A stretch of 64,000 nucleotides of DNA from an uncultured Alistipes sp. (lineage in GTDB: Bacteria > Bacteroidota > Bacteroidia > Bacteroidales > Rikenellaceae), in contig NZ_OZ007039.1 in the NCBI RefSeq assembly GCF_963931675.1, forward strand, positions 18,501 to 82,500. The letters are read 5' to 3'. The notes beneath the pieces were generated by a model. The model saw only the letters and a list, made by a program, of their open reading frames with translations. It did no database searches and was not told the origin of the DNA. Positions 52,898 through 60,411 of this stretch are shown one piece after another. The translations under genes and the position numbers were made by a program. Position 1 is the first letter of the stretch; every line of letters begins with the position of its first letter.

Positions 52898-53410
52898 ATG
52901 AAACGCATCATCAATCCCTGGCGCGGGATGGAAGGCTACCGCTGCTTCGGCTGTGCCCCGCACAGTCCTGAGGGGCTTCGGATGGAGTTTTACGAAGATG
53001 GCGAGGAGATCGTGAGCATCTGGCATCCGCGGCACGAGTTCCAGGGTTGGGTCGACACGCTCCACGGCGGAATTCAGGCGACACTGGCCGACGAAATCAG
53101 CAGTTGGGTCGTTTTCCGCAAATTCCAGACCAGCGGTGTGACCTCGAAAATGGAGGTCCGCTACCACCGTCCGATTCATACCTCGGACAGCTATATCGTC
53201 CTGCGGGCCCGGGTCGAGGAGCAGCGTCGCAACCTGATCCGGATCGCCGTACGCATCACCGACAGCGAGGAGCGCCTCTGCACGGAAGCCGTATGCGTCT
53301 ACTTTCTCTTCCCGAAAGAGAAGGCTGCCCGGGATTTCCACTTCTGCGACTGTCCGGTGGAGGAGGGAGAGTGCGACCCGTTTACGGAACTATCCGCAGC
53401 AAAACAATAA
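52898..53410 (+). CDS. PaaI-family hotdog thioesterase
   Basis: A 170-residue protein with a single hotdog fold: FGCAPHSPEGLRMEF, then WVDTLHGGIQATLADEISSW, the HGG motif and acidic residue of PaaI/4HBT-type active sites, and a long beta region (TSKMEVRYHRPIHTSDSYIVLRARV). It should hydrolyse an acyl-CoA; the substrate is not readable. A Cys-rich tail (FCDCPVEEGEC) is unusual. It is transcribed alone. Confidence 0.82.
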   Translation: MKRIINPWRGMEGYRCFGCAPHSPEGLRMEFYEDGEEIVSIWHPRHEFQGWVDTLHGGIQATLADEISSWVVFRKFQTSGVTSKMEVRYHRPIHTSDSYIVLRARVEEQRRNLIRIAVRITDSEERLCTEAVCVYFLFPKEKAARDFHFCDCPVEEGECDPFTELSAAKQ

Positions 53411-53533
53411 CCGCACCAGGCGACTCCCGCCGCAGAGTCCCGCCACGGCAAAAAGCCCCGCCACAGTACGTCTCCGGTGTGACTCTGCCCAGCGTGCCCC
53501 CTCACCCCCCCCAGTGTGATTCCCGTCGCACGA

Positions 53534-53570
53534 AAAATCCCGGGCCGTCGGTTGACGGTCCGGGATTTTT
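53534..53570. terminator. Bidirectional terminator
   Basis: The stem AAATCCCGGGCCGTC / GACGGTCCGGGATTT has loop GGTT, with A and T runs on both sides. It serves the thioesterase on the plus strand and the antiporter on the minus strand. Confidence 0.75.
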
Positions 53571-53606
53571 CGATCCGCAAGCCTCCCTGCCCCACGGGCG
53601 GGAACG

Positions 53607-55109
53607 CTACCCAAGCTTCATCACGTCGTCGATTCCCAGGTTCCTGTAGGCGTTTTCGAGCTCCTCGCTGCGGTCGGAGATCACCAGCAGTTTGTCACCC
53701 GCCTTCAGTTCGGTATTGCCCTTCGGGACGAAGTACTCGCCGTCGCGGCAGACCATCATCACGAGCGTATTTTCCGGCAGGGTAATATCCTTGAGCGTCC
53801 CGCCCGTCCCGAGCATGCCCTCGTTGACCTCGACCTCCGTGAGGGCGGACTTCATCTCCTCGTGATGCATCTCGACGCTGAAGGCCGATTCCCGCTCCTC
53901 GTAGGCCAGGCCCAGCAGGTTGGCCATGCCGCTCACGGTCGTTCCCTGCACGACGAGCGAAATGATCGTCGAGAGGAAGACCACGTTGAACAGCAGGTCG
54001 GCATGTTCGACTTCAGCCATCAGGGGATAGGTGGCGAAGAGGATCGGCACGGCACCGCGCAATCCGACCCAGGAGACGTACATCCGGGCCTTGGTCGAGA
54101 AGTTGCGGAAGGGCAGCAGGCAGGCGAAGACCGTCACAGGACGTGCCACGAGAATCAGGAAGACCCCGACGGCCCCGCCCAGGATCAACACCTCGGGATG
54201 CAGGAGTTCGTCGCTGTTGACGAAGAGTCCGAGCGTGAGGAACATGACGATCTGCATGAGCCACGTAAAGCCGTCGAAAAAGACCGTCAGGGGCCGTTTC
54301 TGCTTGAGTTTGTGGTTTCCGACGACCAGTCCCGCGAGGTAGACGGCCAGGTAGCCGTTTCCCTTGATCAGATCCGTGAAGGCGAAGGCGAAGAAGATGA
54401 AGGCCAGCAGCAGCACGGAGTAGAGCGAATGGTTGACGAAGTTGATCTTGTTGATGGTCCAGACGGCCAGGCGGCCGATCAGATACCCGGCCACGGCTCC
54501 GACGACGAGTTGCACGACCAGATAGACCAGCCCCATCCCGACACCGACACTGCCGTCCGAGGAGTTCGTGAGGACGCTGATCAACAGCACCGTCAGCATG
54601 TAGGCCACCGGGTCGTTCGAACCGCTCTCCAGCTCCAGCAGGGGTCGGAGGTGCTGTTTGAGGCCCTGCTTCTTGCTTCGCAGGATCGAGAAGACCGAGG
54701 CGGAGTCGGTCGACGACATCGTCGAGGCGAGGAGCAGCGCCAGCGAAAACGGGATTTCGAGCCCTATCCAGGGCGCCACGAGCCAGACGAATCCGGCCAG
54801 GATCACGGCGGTCATCACCACCCCGGCCGTGGCCAGCATGATGCCGGGTCCGAGGATGGGGCGTATCTCCTGGAAGGAGGTATCCATACCTCCGGTAAAG
54901 AGGATAATGCAGAGCGAGATCATGCCGACGAACTGCGTCATCTCGACCGAACGGAACGAGATGAAGTCAAGCCCGAACAACATGCCGACCCCGAGGAAGA
55001 GCAACAGGGCCGGCGCCCCGAAACGATAGGCGACCTTTCCGGCCATCACCGCTACGAAGAGCAGCAGGGCTCCGACCAGTACGATATTTTCACTTGTAAT
55101 GTTTATCAT
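53607..55109 (-). CDS. CPA1-type potassium/proton antiporter with TrkA-C domain
   Basis: A 500-residue membrane protein. Twelve or so helices include STMSSTDSASVFSILR and ELESGSNDPVAYMLT, the ion-site region with the Asp of CPA1 antiporters. The C-terminal 110 residues form a TrkA-C domain (GTLKDITLPENTLVMMVCRDGEYFVPKG, GDKLLVISDRSEEL) that usually binds a nucleotide or ion as regulator. This matches the YcgO/CvrA-type potassium/proton antiporters. It is transcribed alone. Confidence 0.88.
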   Translation of the reverse strand: MINITSENIVLVGALLLFVAVMAGKVAYRFGAPALLLFLGVGMLFGLDFISFRSVEMTQFVGMISLCIILFTGGMDTSFQEIRPILGPGIMLATAGVVMTAVILAGFVWLVAPWIGLEIPFSLALLLASTMSSTDSASVFSILRSKKQGLKQHLRPLLELESGSNDPVAYMLTVLLISVLTNSSDGSVGVGMGLVYLVVQLVVGAVAGYLIGRLAVWTINKINFVNHSLYSVLLLAFIFFAFAFTDLIKGNGYLAVYLAGLVVGNHKLKQKRPLTVFFDGFTWLMQIVMFLTLGLFVNSDELLHPEVLILGGAVGVFLILVARPVTVFACLLPFRNFSTKARMYVSWVGLRGAVPILFATYPLMAEVEHADLLFNVVFLSTIISLVVQGTTVSGMANLLGLAYEERESAFSVEMHHEEMKSALTEVEVNEGMLGTGGTLKDITLPENTLVMMVCRDGEYFVPKGNTELKAGDKLLVISDRSEELENAYRNLGIDDVMKLG

Positions 55110-55125
55110 AGAAGCGTAATTAACA

Positions 55126-55133
55126 CAAATCTA
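55126..55133 (-). promoter_or_regulatory. Promoter -7 box for the CPA1 antiporter
   Basis: TAGATTTG on the minus strand fits TAnnTTTG, 17 bases before the ATG. Confidence 0.55.
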
Positions 55134-55149
55134 ACACCGTTCGTTGTTC

Positions 55150-55427
55150 CGTGCGTCGCCGCGGGCGGATTCCGCACGGCCGTTTTCACCTTTCGCCATT
55201 CCGGCGGCTCCGGCCATTTCCGCCGTTCCGGCCGTTTTCATCTTCCGACATTTCGGCCGTTCCGACCATTTCCGACCCATTTCGCCGTTCCCGACCGCGC
55301 CGCGCGTTCCCGCCGGTCTCGCCTGTCTCACCGCTCCGACCATTTCCGACCCGTTTCGCCGCTCCCGACCGCTCCCGACCCTTCCCGCCGGTTCCAGCCG
55401 CTCGGGCCGCTCGGGAGAAACCGCCCT
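55150..55427. repeat. Degenerate TTCCGxCCATTT repeats
   Basis: The gap is filled with short pyrimidine-rich units (CCGGCCATTTCCG, CCGACCATTTCCGACCC). One 38-base unit occurs twice, near 55258 and 55335, with about four differences. Several frames stay open only because of this composition. It follows the stop of the TonB-like gene on the minus strand. Confidence 0.6.
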
Positions 55428-56231
55428 CTATTGCGGGATGAAGATGTAGGTGATCGTACCGGCCTGCCGGGCAGGTGCCGCGGAGTCGATGTTGAAGAGC
55501 GACATGCGCGCAGCCCGCAGGGCCGCCTCGCGCATACAGTCGTCACCCCCCTCCTCGATGCGGGCCGCCGTCACCTCCCCGGCCCGGTTGACCGTAATGG
55601 AGACAACCACCTCGCCGCCGCCCTCGCACCGGTAGGCCGGGACTTCGAGCCAGCGCGACGTCCGCACGGGATCGGTCAGCGAAAACGACACCGTCACCCG
55701 CCCCTTGATCTTGCTGTCCCGGCGCTCGGCACCCTCCTCACGCCCGCGGCGTTCGCGGATCGCCCGCTCCTCGGCCAGCCCCTCCTCGTAAGCCTCGCGG
55801 TTGGCCCGCATCCGCGCCTCGGCCTCGGCCGCCGCCTCTTTCAACGCCGCGGTATTCGTCCCGCGGTCGTCGCGCAAACGCTCGTTGAGGGCATTCTCGT
55901 TCGAGGCCAGGTTGCGGATGCTCCCCCAGTCGATGGGGTTCTGCTCCTGCCGCTCGCGCACCTCGCGTTCCAGGCGATCGCGCTCCTTCTCCAGCTCCGC
56001 CAGCGTCTGCAGATCGATATACATGCCCTGCTGGCTGGCCCGGCGTCCGACAACTATCTTCGACGACACGAAGACGATCATCAGCAGCAGATAGGCGATC
56101 AACGTCACGCACAACCCTACCCGATGGTCGTAAGCCCAGGTTCCGGCATCCTCGCGCCGGTTGTCGAACGGGAGTTTCAACTTCGGTTTGCGGGGAGTCT
56201 TGCGGATATGATCTTCAGGATTCTCACTCAT
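55428..56231 (-). CDS. TonB-like protein with TM anchor and coiled coil
   Basis: A 267-residue protein. A basic cytosolic N-terminus is followed by one transmembrane helix (VGLCVTLIAYLLLMIVFVSSKIV, about 38-60) and a long charged coiled coil (LEKERDRLEREVRERQEQ ... EEGLAEERAIRERRGREEG). The C-terminal domain has the TonB/TolA pattern (KGRVTVSFSLTD, GGEVVVSITVNRAGEVTAARIEEG, TITYIFIPQ). It probably passes energy across the periplasm or acts as a structural homologue. No ExbB/ExbD genes are adjacent. The start at 56231 fits the promoter; the frame running to 56528 overlaps lpxC and is false. Confidence 0.7.
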   Translation of the reverse strand: MSENPEDHIRKTPRKPKLKLPFDNRREDAGTWAYDHRVGLCVTLIAYLLLMIVFVSSKIVVGRRASQQGMYIDLQTLAELEKERDRLEREVRERQEQNPIDWGSIRNLASNENALNERLRDDRGTNTAALKEAAAEAEARMRANREAYEEGLAEERAIRERRGREEGAERRDSKIKGRVTVSFSLTDPVRTSRWLEVPAYRCEGGGEVVVSITVNRAGEVTAARIEEGGDDCMREAALRAARMSLFNIDSAAPARQAGTITYIFIPQ

Positions 56232-56253
56232 GGCGGCAACACGGAATTTCGGA

Positions 56254-56261
56254 CAAAAATA
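56254..56261 (-). promoter_or_regulatory. Promoter -7 box for the TonB-like gene
   Basis: TATTTTTG on the minus strand fits TAnnTTTG, 23 bases before the start, divergent to the lpxC promoter. Confidence 0.6.
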
Positions 56262-56283
56262 AGGCTTTTTCACGAAATTTTTA

Positions 56284-56291
56284 TACCTTTG
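56284..56291 (+). promoter_or_regulatory. Promoter -7 box for lpxC/fabZ-lpxA
   Basis: TACCTTTG fits TAnnTTTG, about 37 bases before the ATG at 56329. Confidence 0.65.
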
Positions 56292-56328
56292 CGCGCAAAT
56301 AATACAAATATATACCCTACACCGCTTT

Positions 56329-57720
56329 ATGTCAACCAAACAACAAACGCTGAAAGCTCCGATTTCGTTCTCGGGCAAGGGTTTGCACACGGGCGTCAAG
56401 GTGACCATGACCGTAAACCCCGCCGATGCCGGCACCGGCATCGTGTTCCGCCGGACCGACATCGAGGGACAACCCCAGATTCCGGCGCTGTGCGACAACG
56501 TTGTCGACACGTCGCGCGGCACGACCATCGAGGCCGGAGGCTATCGCATACATACCATCGAGCACGTCATGTCGGCACTCTGGACCCTGGGCGTGGACAA
56601 CGCCCTGATCGACATTGACGCCGAAGAGACCCCGATCCTCGACGGTTCGGCCTGCGCCTACGCCCAGGCCATCACCGAAACGGGGCTCGTGGACCAGGAT
56701 GCCGAACGTTCGTTCTACCACGTGACCGAGAAAATGGTCTACACGATCCCCGAAAAGGGCGTCGCCATCATCCTCTACCCCGATGACGAATTCTCCGTGT
56801 CGGTACACGTCGACTACAACTCGAAGGTCATCGGCAACCAGTATTCCACCTTCAACCCCGGCGACAACTACGCCACCAAGATCGCCCCCTGCCGGACGTT
56901 CGTCTTCCTGCACGAGATCGAACCGCTCATCAAGATGAACCTCATCAAGGGCGGCGACCTGGACAACGCCATCGTCGTGGTCGAGAACCCCATTCCCGAC
57001 GAGCAGCTCGAACACCTCCGCAAGATCTTCAACAAACCCGACATCGAGGTCAAGTCCGGGTACATGTGCAACCCCGACCTGCGCTGCAACAACGAGCTGG
57101 CCCGCCACAAGCTGCTGGACCTGCTGGGCGACTTCGCGCTGCTGGGCGTGCGCATCAAGGGCCGCGTCTGGGCTACCCGTCCGGGGCACTTCGCCAACAC
57201 GGAGTTCATGAAGCAGTTGAAGCACGCCATCCGCAAGGCGGGTGAGAAGCCGCGTTTCACCTACGACTGCCGCAAACCGGCACTCTACGACATCAACGAC
57301 ATCCGGCGGATGCTTCCCCACCGCCCGCCGTTCCTGCTCGTCGACCGGATCTTCTACTGCGACAAGACCGACGTCGCGGGTATCAAGAACGTGACGATGA
57401 ACGAGCCGTTCTTCGTGGGGCACTTCCCCAACGAGCCGGTCATGCCCGGAGTGTTGATCGTCGAGGCCATGGCGCAGTGCAGCGGCATCCTGGTGCTCAA
57501 CTCGGTTTCGGATCCGGAGAACTACTCGACCTATTTCATGAAGATCGACGGCGTGAAGTTCAAGCGCAAGGTCGTGCCGGGCGATACGCTGCAATTCGAA
57601 ATCCACCTGCTGGAGCCCATCCGCCGCGGCGTTGCGGTGGTCGAGGGCAAGGCCTTCGTGGGCGAGGCGCTCGCCTGCGAGGCGGTGATGATGGCGCAGG
57701 TCGTAAAAAACAAGAAGTGA
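56329..57720 (+). CDS. lpxC/fabZ: LpxC-FabZ fusion: UDP-3-O-acyl-GlcNAc deacetylase / 3-hydroxyacyl-ACP dehydratase
   Basis: A 463-residue two-domain enzyme. Residues 1-305 are LpxC, the committed zinc deacetylase of lipid A synthesis: zinc ligand His79 in HTIEHVMSALW and the other ligands in ELARHKLLDLLGD. Residues about 315-463 are FabZ, the hotdog dehydratase of fatty acid synthesis, with LPHRPPFLLVDRI and the active-site VGHFPNEPVMPGVLIVEAMAQ. The fusion is typical of Bacteroidota and balances lipid A against fatty acid supply. lpxA starts one base after its stop. Confidence 0.97.
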   Translation: MSTKQQTLKAPISFSGKGLHTGVKVTMTVNPADAGTGIVFRRTDIEGQPQIPALCDNVVDTSRGTTIEAGGYRIHTIEHVMSALWTLGVDNALIDIDAEETPILDGSACAYAQAITETGLVDQDAERSFYHVTEKMVYTIPEKGVAIILYPDDEFSVSVHVDYNSKVIGNQYSTFNPGDNYATKIAPCRTFVFLHEIEPLIKMNLIKGGDLDNAIVVVENPIPDEQLEHLRKIFNKPDIEVKSGYMCNPDLRCNNELARHKLLDLLGDFALLGVRIKGRVWATRPGHFANTEFMKQLKHAIRKAGEKPRFTYDCRKPALYDINDIRRMLPHRPPFLLVDRIFYCDKTDVAGIKNVTMNEPFFVGHFPNEPVMPGVLIVEAMAQCSGILVLNSVSDPENYSTYFMKIDGVKFKRKVVPGDTLQFEIHLLEPIRRGVAVVEGKAFVGEALACEAVMMAQVVKNKK

Positions 57721-57721
57721 T

Positions 57722-58513
57722 ATGATCAGCAATCTGGCCTATGTGCACCCCGATGCGAAAATCGGGAACAACGTCACGGTAGAACCCTTTGCCTATATCG
57801 CCGGCGATGTCGTCATCGGCGACGACTGCTGGATCGGCCCCGGGGCCGTGATCCACGACGGAGCCCGTATCGGCAAGGGCTGCCGGATCCATACCGCGGC
57901 ATCGGTTTCGTGCCTGCCCCAGGACCTGAAGTTCGCCGGAGAGGTCACCACGGCCGAGATCGGCGACTACAACGACATCCGCGAATATGTGACCATCAGC
58001 CGCGGAACCGCCTCGACGGGAACCACGCGCATCGGGTCGCACAATCTGCTGATGGCCTATGTCCACATCGCCCACGACTGCGTGGTGGGCAGCCACTGCG
58101 TGATCGCCAACCGCGTCTCGCTGGCCGGCGAGGTGCATGTCGGCGACTGGGTGGTCATCGGCGGCCATGCGGCCATCCACCAGTGGACCCACATCGGCGC
58201 CCATTCGATGGTGCAGGGAGGCGCACTGCTGGGTCAGGACCTCCCGCCCTACGTGATCGTGCGCAACGACACGCTGCGCTTCGCCGGGATCAACAAGGTG
58301 GGGCTTTCGCGCCGGGGTTTCACGCCCGAACGCATCGGGGAGATCCACGACGCCTGCCGGATCCTGTTCCAAAGCGGCCTGAACTACCTGAGCGGTTGCG
58401 AGGAGGTCGAGCGGCAGATCCCGCCGAGCCCCGAACGCGACTACCTGGTCCGGTTCATCCGCGAATCGAAGCGCGGGATCATCAAACCCTACGCTTCGAA
58501 ACCGGAAGCCTGA
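57722..58513 (+). CDS. lpxA: UDP-N-acetylglucosamine acyltransferase
   Basis: A 263-residue acyltransferase, the first step of lipid A synthesis. The left-handed beta-helix is shown by hexapeptide repeats (AKIGNNVTVEPFAYIAGDVVIGDDCWIG, TRIGSHNLLMAYVHIAHDCVVG). The catalytic His is in HIAHDCVVG. The C-terminal helical domain begins LSRRGFTPERIGEIHDA. The ATG is one base past the lpxC/fabZ stop, so it is co-translated. Family length is normal. Confidence 0.96.
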   Translation: MISNLAYVHPDAKIGNNVTVEPFAYIAGDVVIGDDCWIGPGAVIHDGARIGKGCRIHTAASVSCLPQDLKFAGEVTTAEIGDYNDIREYVTISRGTASTGTTRIGSHNLLMAYVHIAHDCVVGSHCVIANRVSLAGEVHVGDWVVIGGHAAIHQWTHIGAHSMVQGGALLGQDLPPYVIVRNDTLRFAGINKVGLSRRGFTPERIGEIHDACRILFQSGLNYLSGCEEVERQIPPSPERDYLVRFIRESKRGIIKPYASKPEA

Positions 58514-58561
58514 TTTTACACCTATTTTATAAGCAAAACTTGGTAATTCGGATTTTTTCAC

Positions 58562-58569
58562 TATATTTG
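58562..58569 (+). promoter_or_regulatory. Promoter -7 box for rimP-nusA-infB
   Basis: TATATTTG fits TAnnTTTG, 77 bases before rimP. The leader carries a hairpin and a small overlapping ORF. Confidence 0.65.
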
Positions 58570-58596
58570 CAGTGTCGAAAGACGAAAACGAACGCG

Positions 58597-58620
58597 ATAA
58601 GGGGACGAGAGTCCCCTTAT
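58597..58620 (+). promoter_or_regulatory. Hairpin in the rimP leader, possible attenuator
   Basis: ATAAGGGGAC / GTCCCCTTAT form a perfect ten-base stem capped by GAGA, a GNRA tetraloop. TTC follows, and the stem's own end gives TTATTTC. It begins about 25 bases from the expected transcript start and could act as a weak terminator or mRNA stabiliser. Confidence 0.5.
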
Positions 58621-58623
58621 TTC

Positions 58624-58653
58624 ATGGATAAACCGACCGATACGCATGATTGA
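58624..58653 (+). CDS. Nine-codon ORF overlapping the rimP start
   Basis: ATG GAT AAA ... GAT TGA encodes MDKPTDTHD. It begins four bases after the leader hairpin and its stop lies inside the rimP start region (ATG at 58646) in another frame. If translated it would couple or limit rimP initiation. There is no other evidence that it is made. Confidence 0.35.
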   Translation: MDKPTDTHD

Positions 58654-59113
58654 TACCCGGAAAATAACGGCTCTGGCCGAACAGAAACTCGAAGGTACGG
58701 ACCTTTTTGTCGTGGACTGCACCTGCACGCCCGGCAACGAGGTCGAACTGATCGTCGACAGCGACACGTCGGTGGGCATCGACGCCTGCGCGGAACTGAG
58801 CCGCGCCATCGAAGCGGAACTGGACCGCGATGCGGAGGATTTCTCGCTGACGGTGATGTCGGCGGGCATCGGCTCGGAACTGCGCTCGCTGCGCCAGTAC
58901 CGCAAGCTCGTGGGGCATTCGGTGGAGGTGCTGCTGCTCAGCGGCGTGAAGCTCCTGGCACGGCTCGACGAGGTCTCCGACGAAGGGATCACGCTCTCCT
59001 ACGAGGAGAAGCAGGCCGTCGAAGGCAGGAAGCGCAAGCAACTGGTGACGGTGAGCCGCTCGTACCCCTTTGCGGAGATCAAGTACACGAAGGAGTGGCT
59101 GGATTTCAAATAA
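58646..59113 (+). CDS. rimP: Ribosome maturation factor RimP
   Basis: A 155-residue protein for 30S subunit maturation. The two-domain pattern is present: DLFVVDCTCTPGNEVELIVDSDTSVGIDACAELSRAIE, then the SM-like C-terminal domain (GHSVEVLLLSGVKLLARLDEV). The set rimP-nusA-infB is a widely conserved operon order, which confirms the identification. nusA starts 38 bases later. Confidence 0.94.
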   Translation: MIDTRKITALAEQKLEGTDLFVVDCTCTPGNEVELIVDSDTSVGIDACAELSRAIEAELDRDAEDFSLTVMSAGIGSELRSLRQYRKLVGHSVEVLLLSGVKLLARLDEVSDEGITLSYEEKQAVEGRKRKQLVTVSRSYPFAEIKYTKEWLDFK

Positions 59114-59151
59114 CCCGGAAATACAAAATCGAAAAACAAGATAAAAAACCC

Positions 59152-60381
59152 ATGGACAATCTCAATCTTATCAGCAACTTTGCCGAGTTCAAGGAGTTGA
59201 AGAACATCGACAAGTCGACGATGATCGGCGTGCTGGAGGACGTTTTCCGCCACGCCCTGCAGAAACAGTACGAAACGGACGAGAACTTCGACGTCATCAT
59301 CAACCCCGAGAAGGGCGACCTGGAGATCTGGCGCAACCGCACGGTCGTGGAGGACGGCGCCGTGGAGAACCCCAACACGCAGATCGCCGTTTCGGAGGTC
59401 AAGGCCATCGACCCGACCTACGAAATCGGTGACGAATATGCCGACGAGATCAAGCTCTCGTCGTTCGGCCGCCGCGCGGTGCTGTCGCTGCGCCAGAACC
59501 TCGCCTCGCGGATCCTCGATCTGGAGAAGGCCAACCTCTACGAGAAGTATTCGGAGAAGGTCGGCGAGATCATCACCGGCGAGGTCTACCAGGTGTGGAA
59601 GAAGGAGGTACTGATCCTCGACGACGAGGAGAACGAGCTGATCCTCCCGAAGGCCGAGCAGATTCCCAACGACTTCTACCGCAAGGGCGATACGATCAAG
59701 GCGATCGTCAAGTCGGTGGAAATGAACAACAACCAGCCGCGGATCATCCTTTCGCGCACGGCGAACCAGTTCCTCGAACGGTTGTTCGAACAGGAGGTTC
59801 CGGAGATCTTCGACGGCCTGATCACCATCAAGAAGATCGTCCGTATCCCGGGCGAGCGGGCAAAGGTCGCCGTGGAGTCCTACGACGAGCGCATCGATCC
59901 GGTAGGCGCGTGCGTCGGCATGAAGGGTTCGCGCATCTACTCGATCGTCAAGGAGTTGCGCAACGAGAACATCGACGTGGTGAACTACACGGCCAACCCG
60001 CAGCTGATGATCCAGCGTTCGCTGAACCCGGCGAAGATCTCGTCGATTACGATCGACGAGGAGAAGAAGACCGCTTCGGTCTACCTGAAGCCCGACCAGG
60101 TGTCGCTGGCCATCGGAAAGGGCGGTCTGAACATCCGCCTGTCGAAGATGCTCACGGGATACGACATCGACGTCTACCGCGAGGTCGAGGAGGAGGACGT
60201 GGCCCTGACGGAGTTCGCCGACGAGATCGACGGCTGGATCATCGACGCACTGAAGGCCGCCGGCTGCGACACGGCGAAGAGCGTGCTGGAGCTTCCCGTG
60301 GAGGAGATTGCGGCCCGCGCGGACCTCGAACTGGAGCAGGCGCAGAAGGTCGTGGAGATCTTGAAGGCCGAATTCGAATAA
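59152..60381 (+). CDS. nusA: Transcription termination/antitermination factor NusA
   Basis: A 409-residue protein. The N-terminal RNA polymerase-binding domain (about 1-125) is followed by an S1 domain (GEVYQVWKKEVLILDDEENELILPKAEQ), two KH domains (VDPVGACVGMKGSRIYSIVKELRNENIDV in part; SLAIGKGGLNIRLSKMLTGYDIDV) and a C-terminal helix-hairpin-helix-like segment. The ATG at 59152 (MDNLNLISNF) was taken in place of the frame start at 59095, which would add residues with no family likeness. It lies between rimP and infB. Confidence 0.95.
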   Translation: MDNLNLISNFAEFKELKNIDKSTMIGVLEDVFRHALQKQYETDENFDVIINPEKGDLEIWRNRTVVEDGAVENPNTQIAVSEVKAIDPTYEIGDEYADEIKLSSFGRRAVLSLRQNLASRILDLEKANLYEKYSEKVGEIITGEVYQVWKKEVLILDDEENELILPKAEQIPNDFYRKGDTIKAIVKSVEMNNNQPRIILSRTANQFLERLFEQEVPEIFDGLITIKKIVRIPGERAKVAVESYDERIDPVGACVGMKGSRIYSIVKELRNENIDVVNYTANPQLMIQRSLNPAKISSITIDEEKKTASVYLKPDQVSLAIGKGGLNIRLSKMLTGYDIDVYREVEEEDVALTEFADEIDGWIIDALKAAGCDTAKSVLELPVEEIAARADLELEQAQKVVEILKAEFE

Positions 60382-60411
60382 TCACCAAGCAAGAAAGGAG
60401 AACACACACAT

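Noticed and set aside
53862..56618. Plus-strand frame of 918 codons opposite the CPA1 antiporter and TonB-like gene
   Set aside because: Antisense shadow with His/Asp/Gln-rich composition and no domain; the minus-strand genes are well supported.
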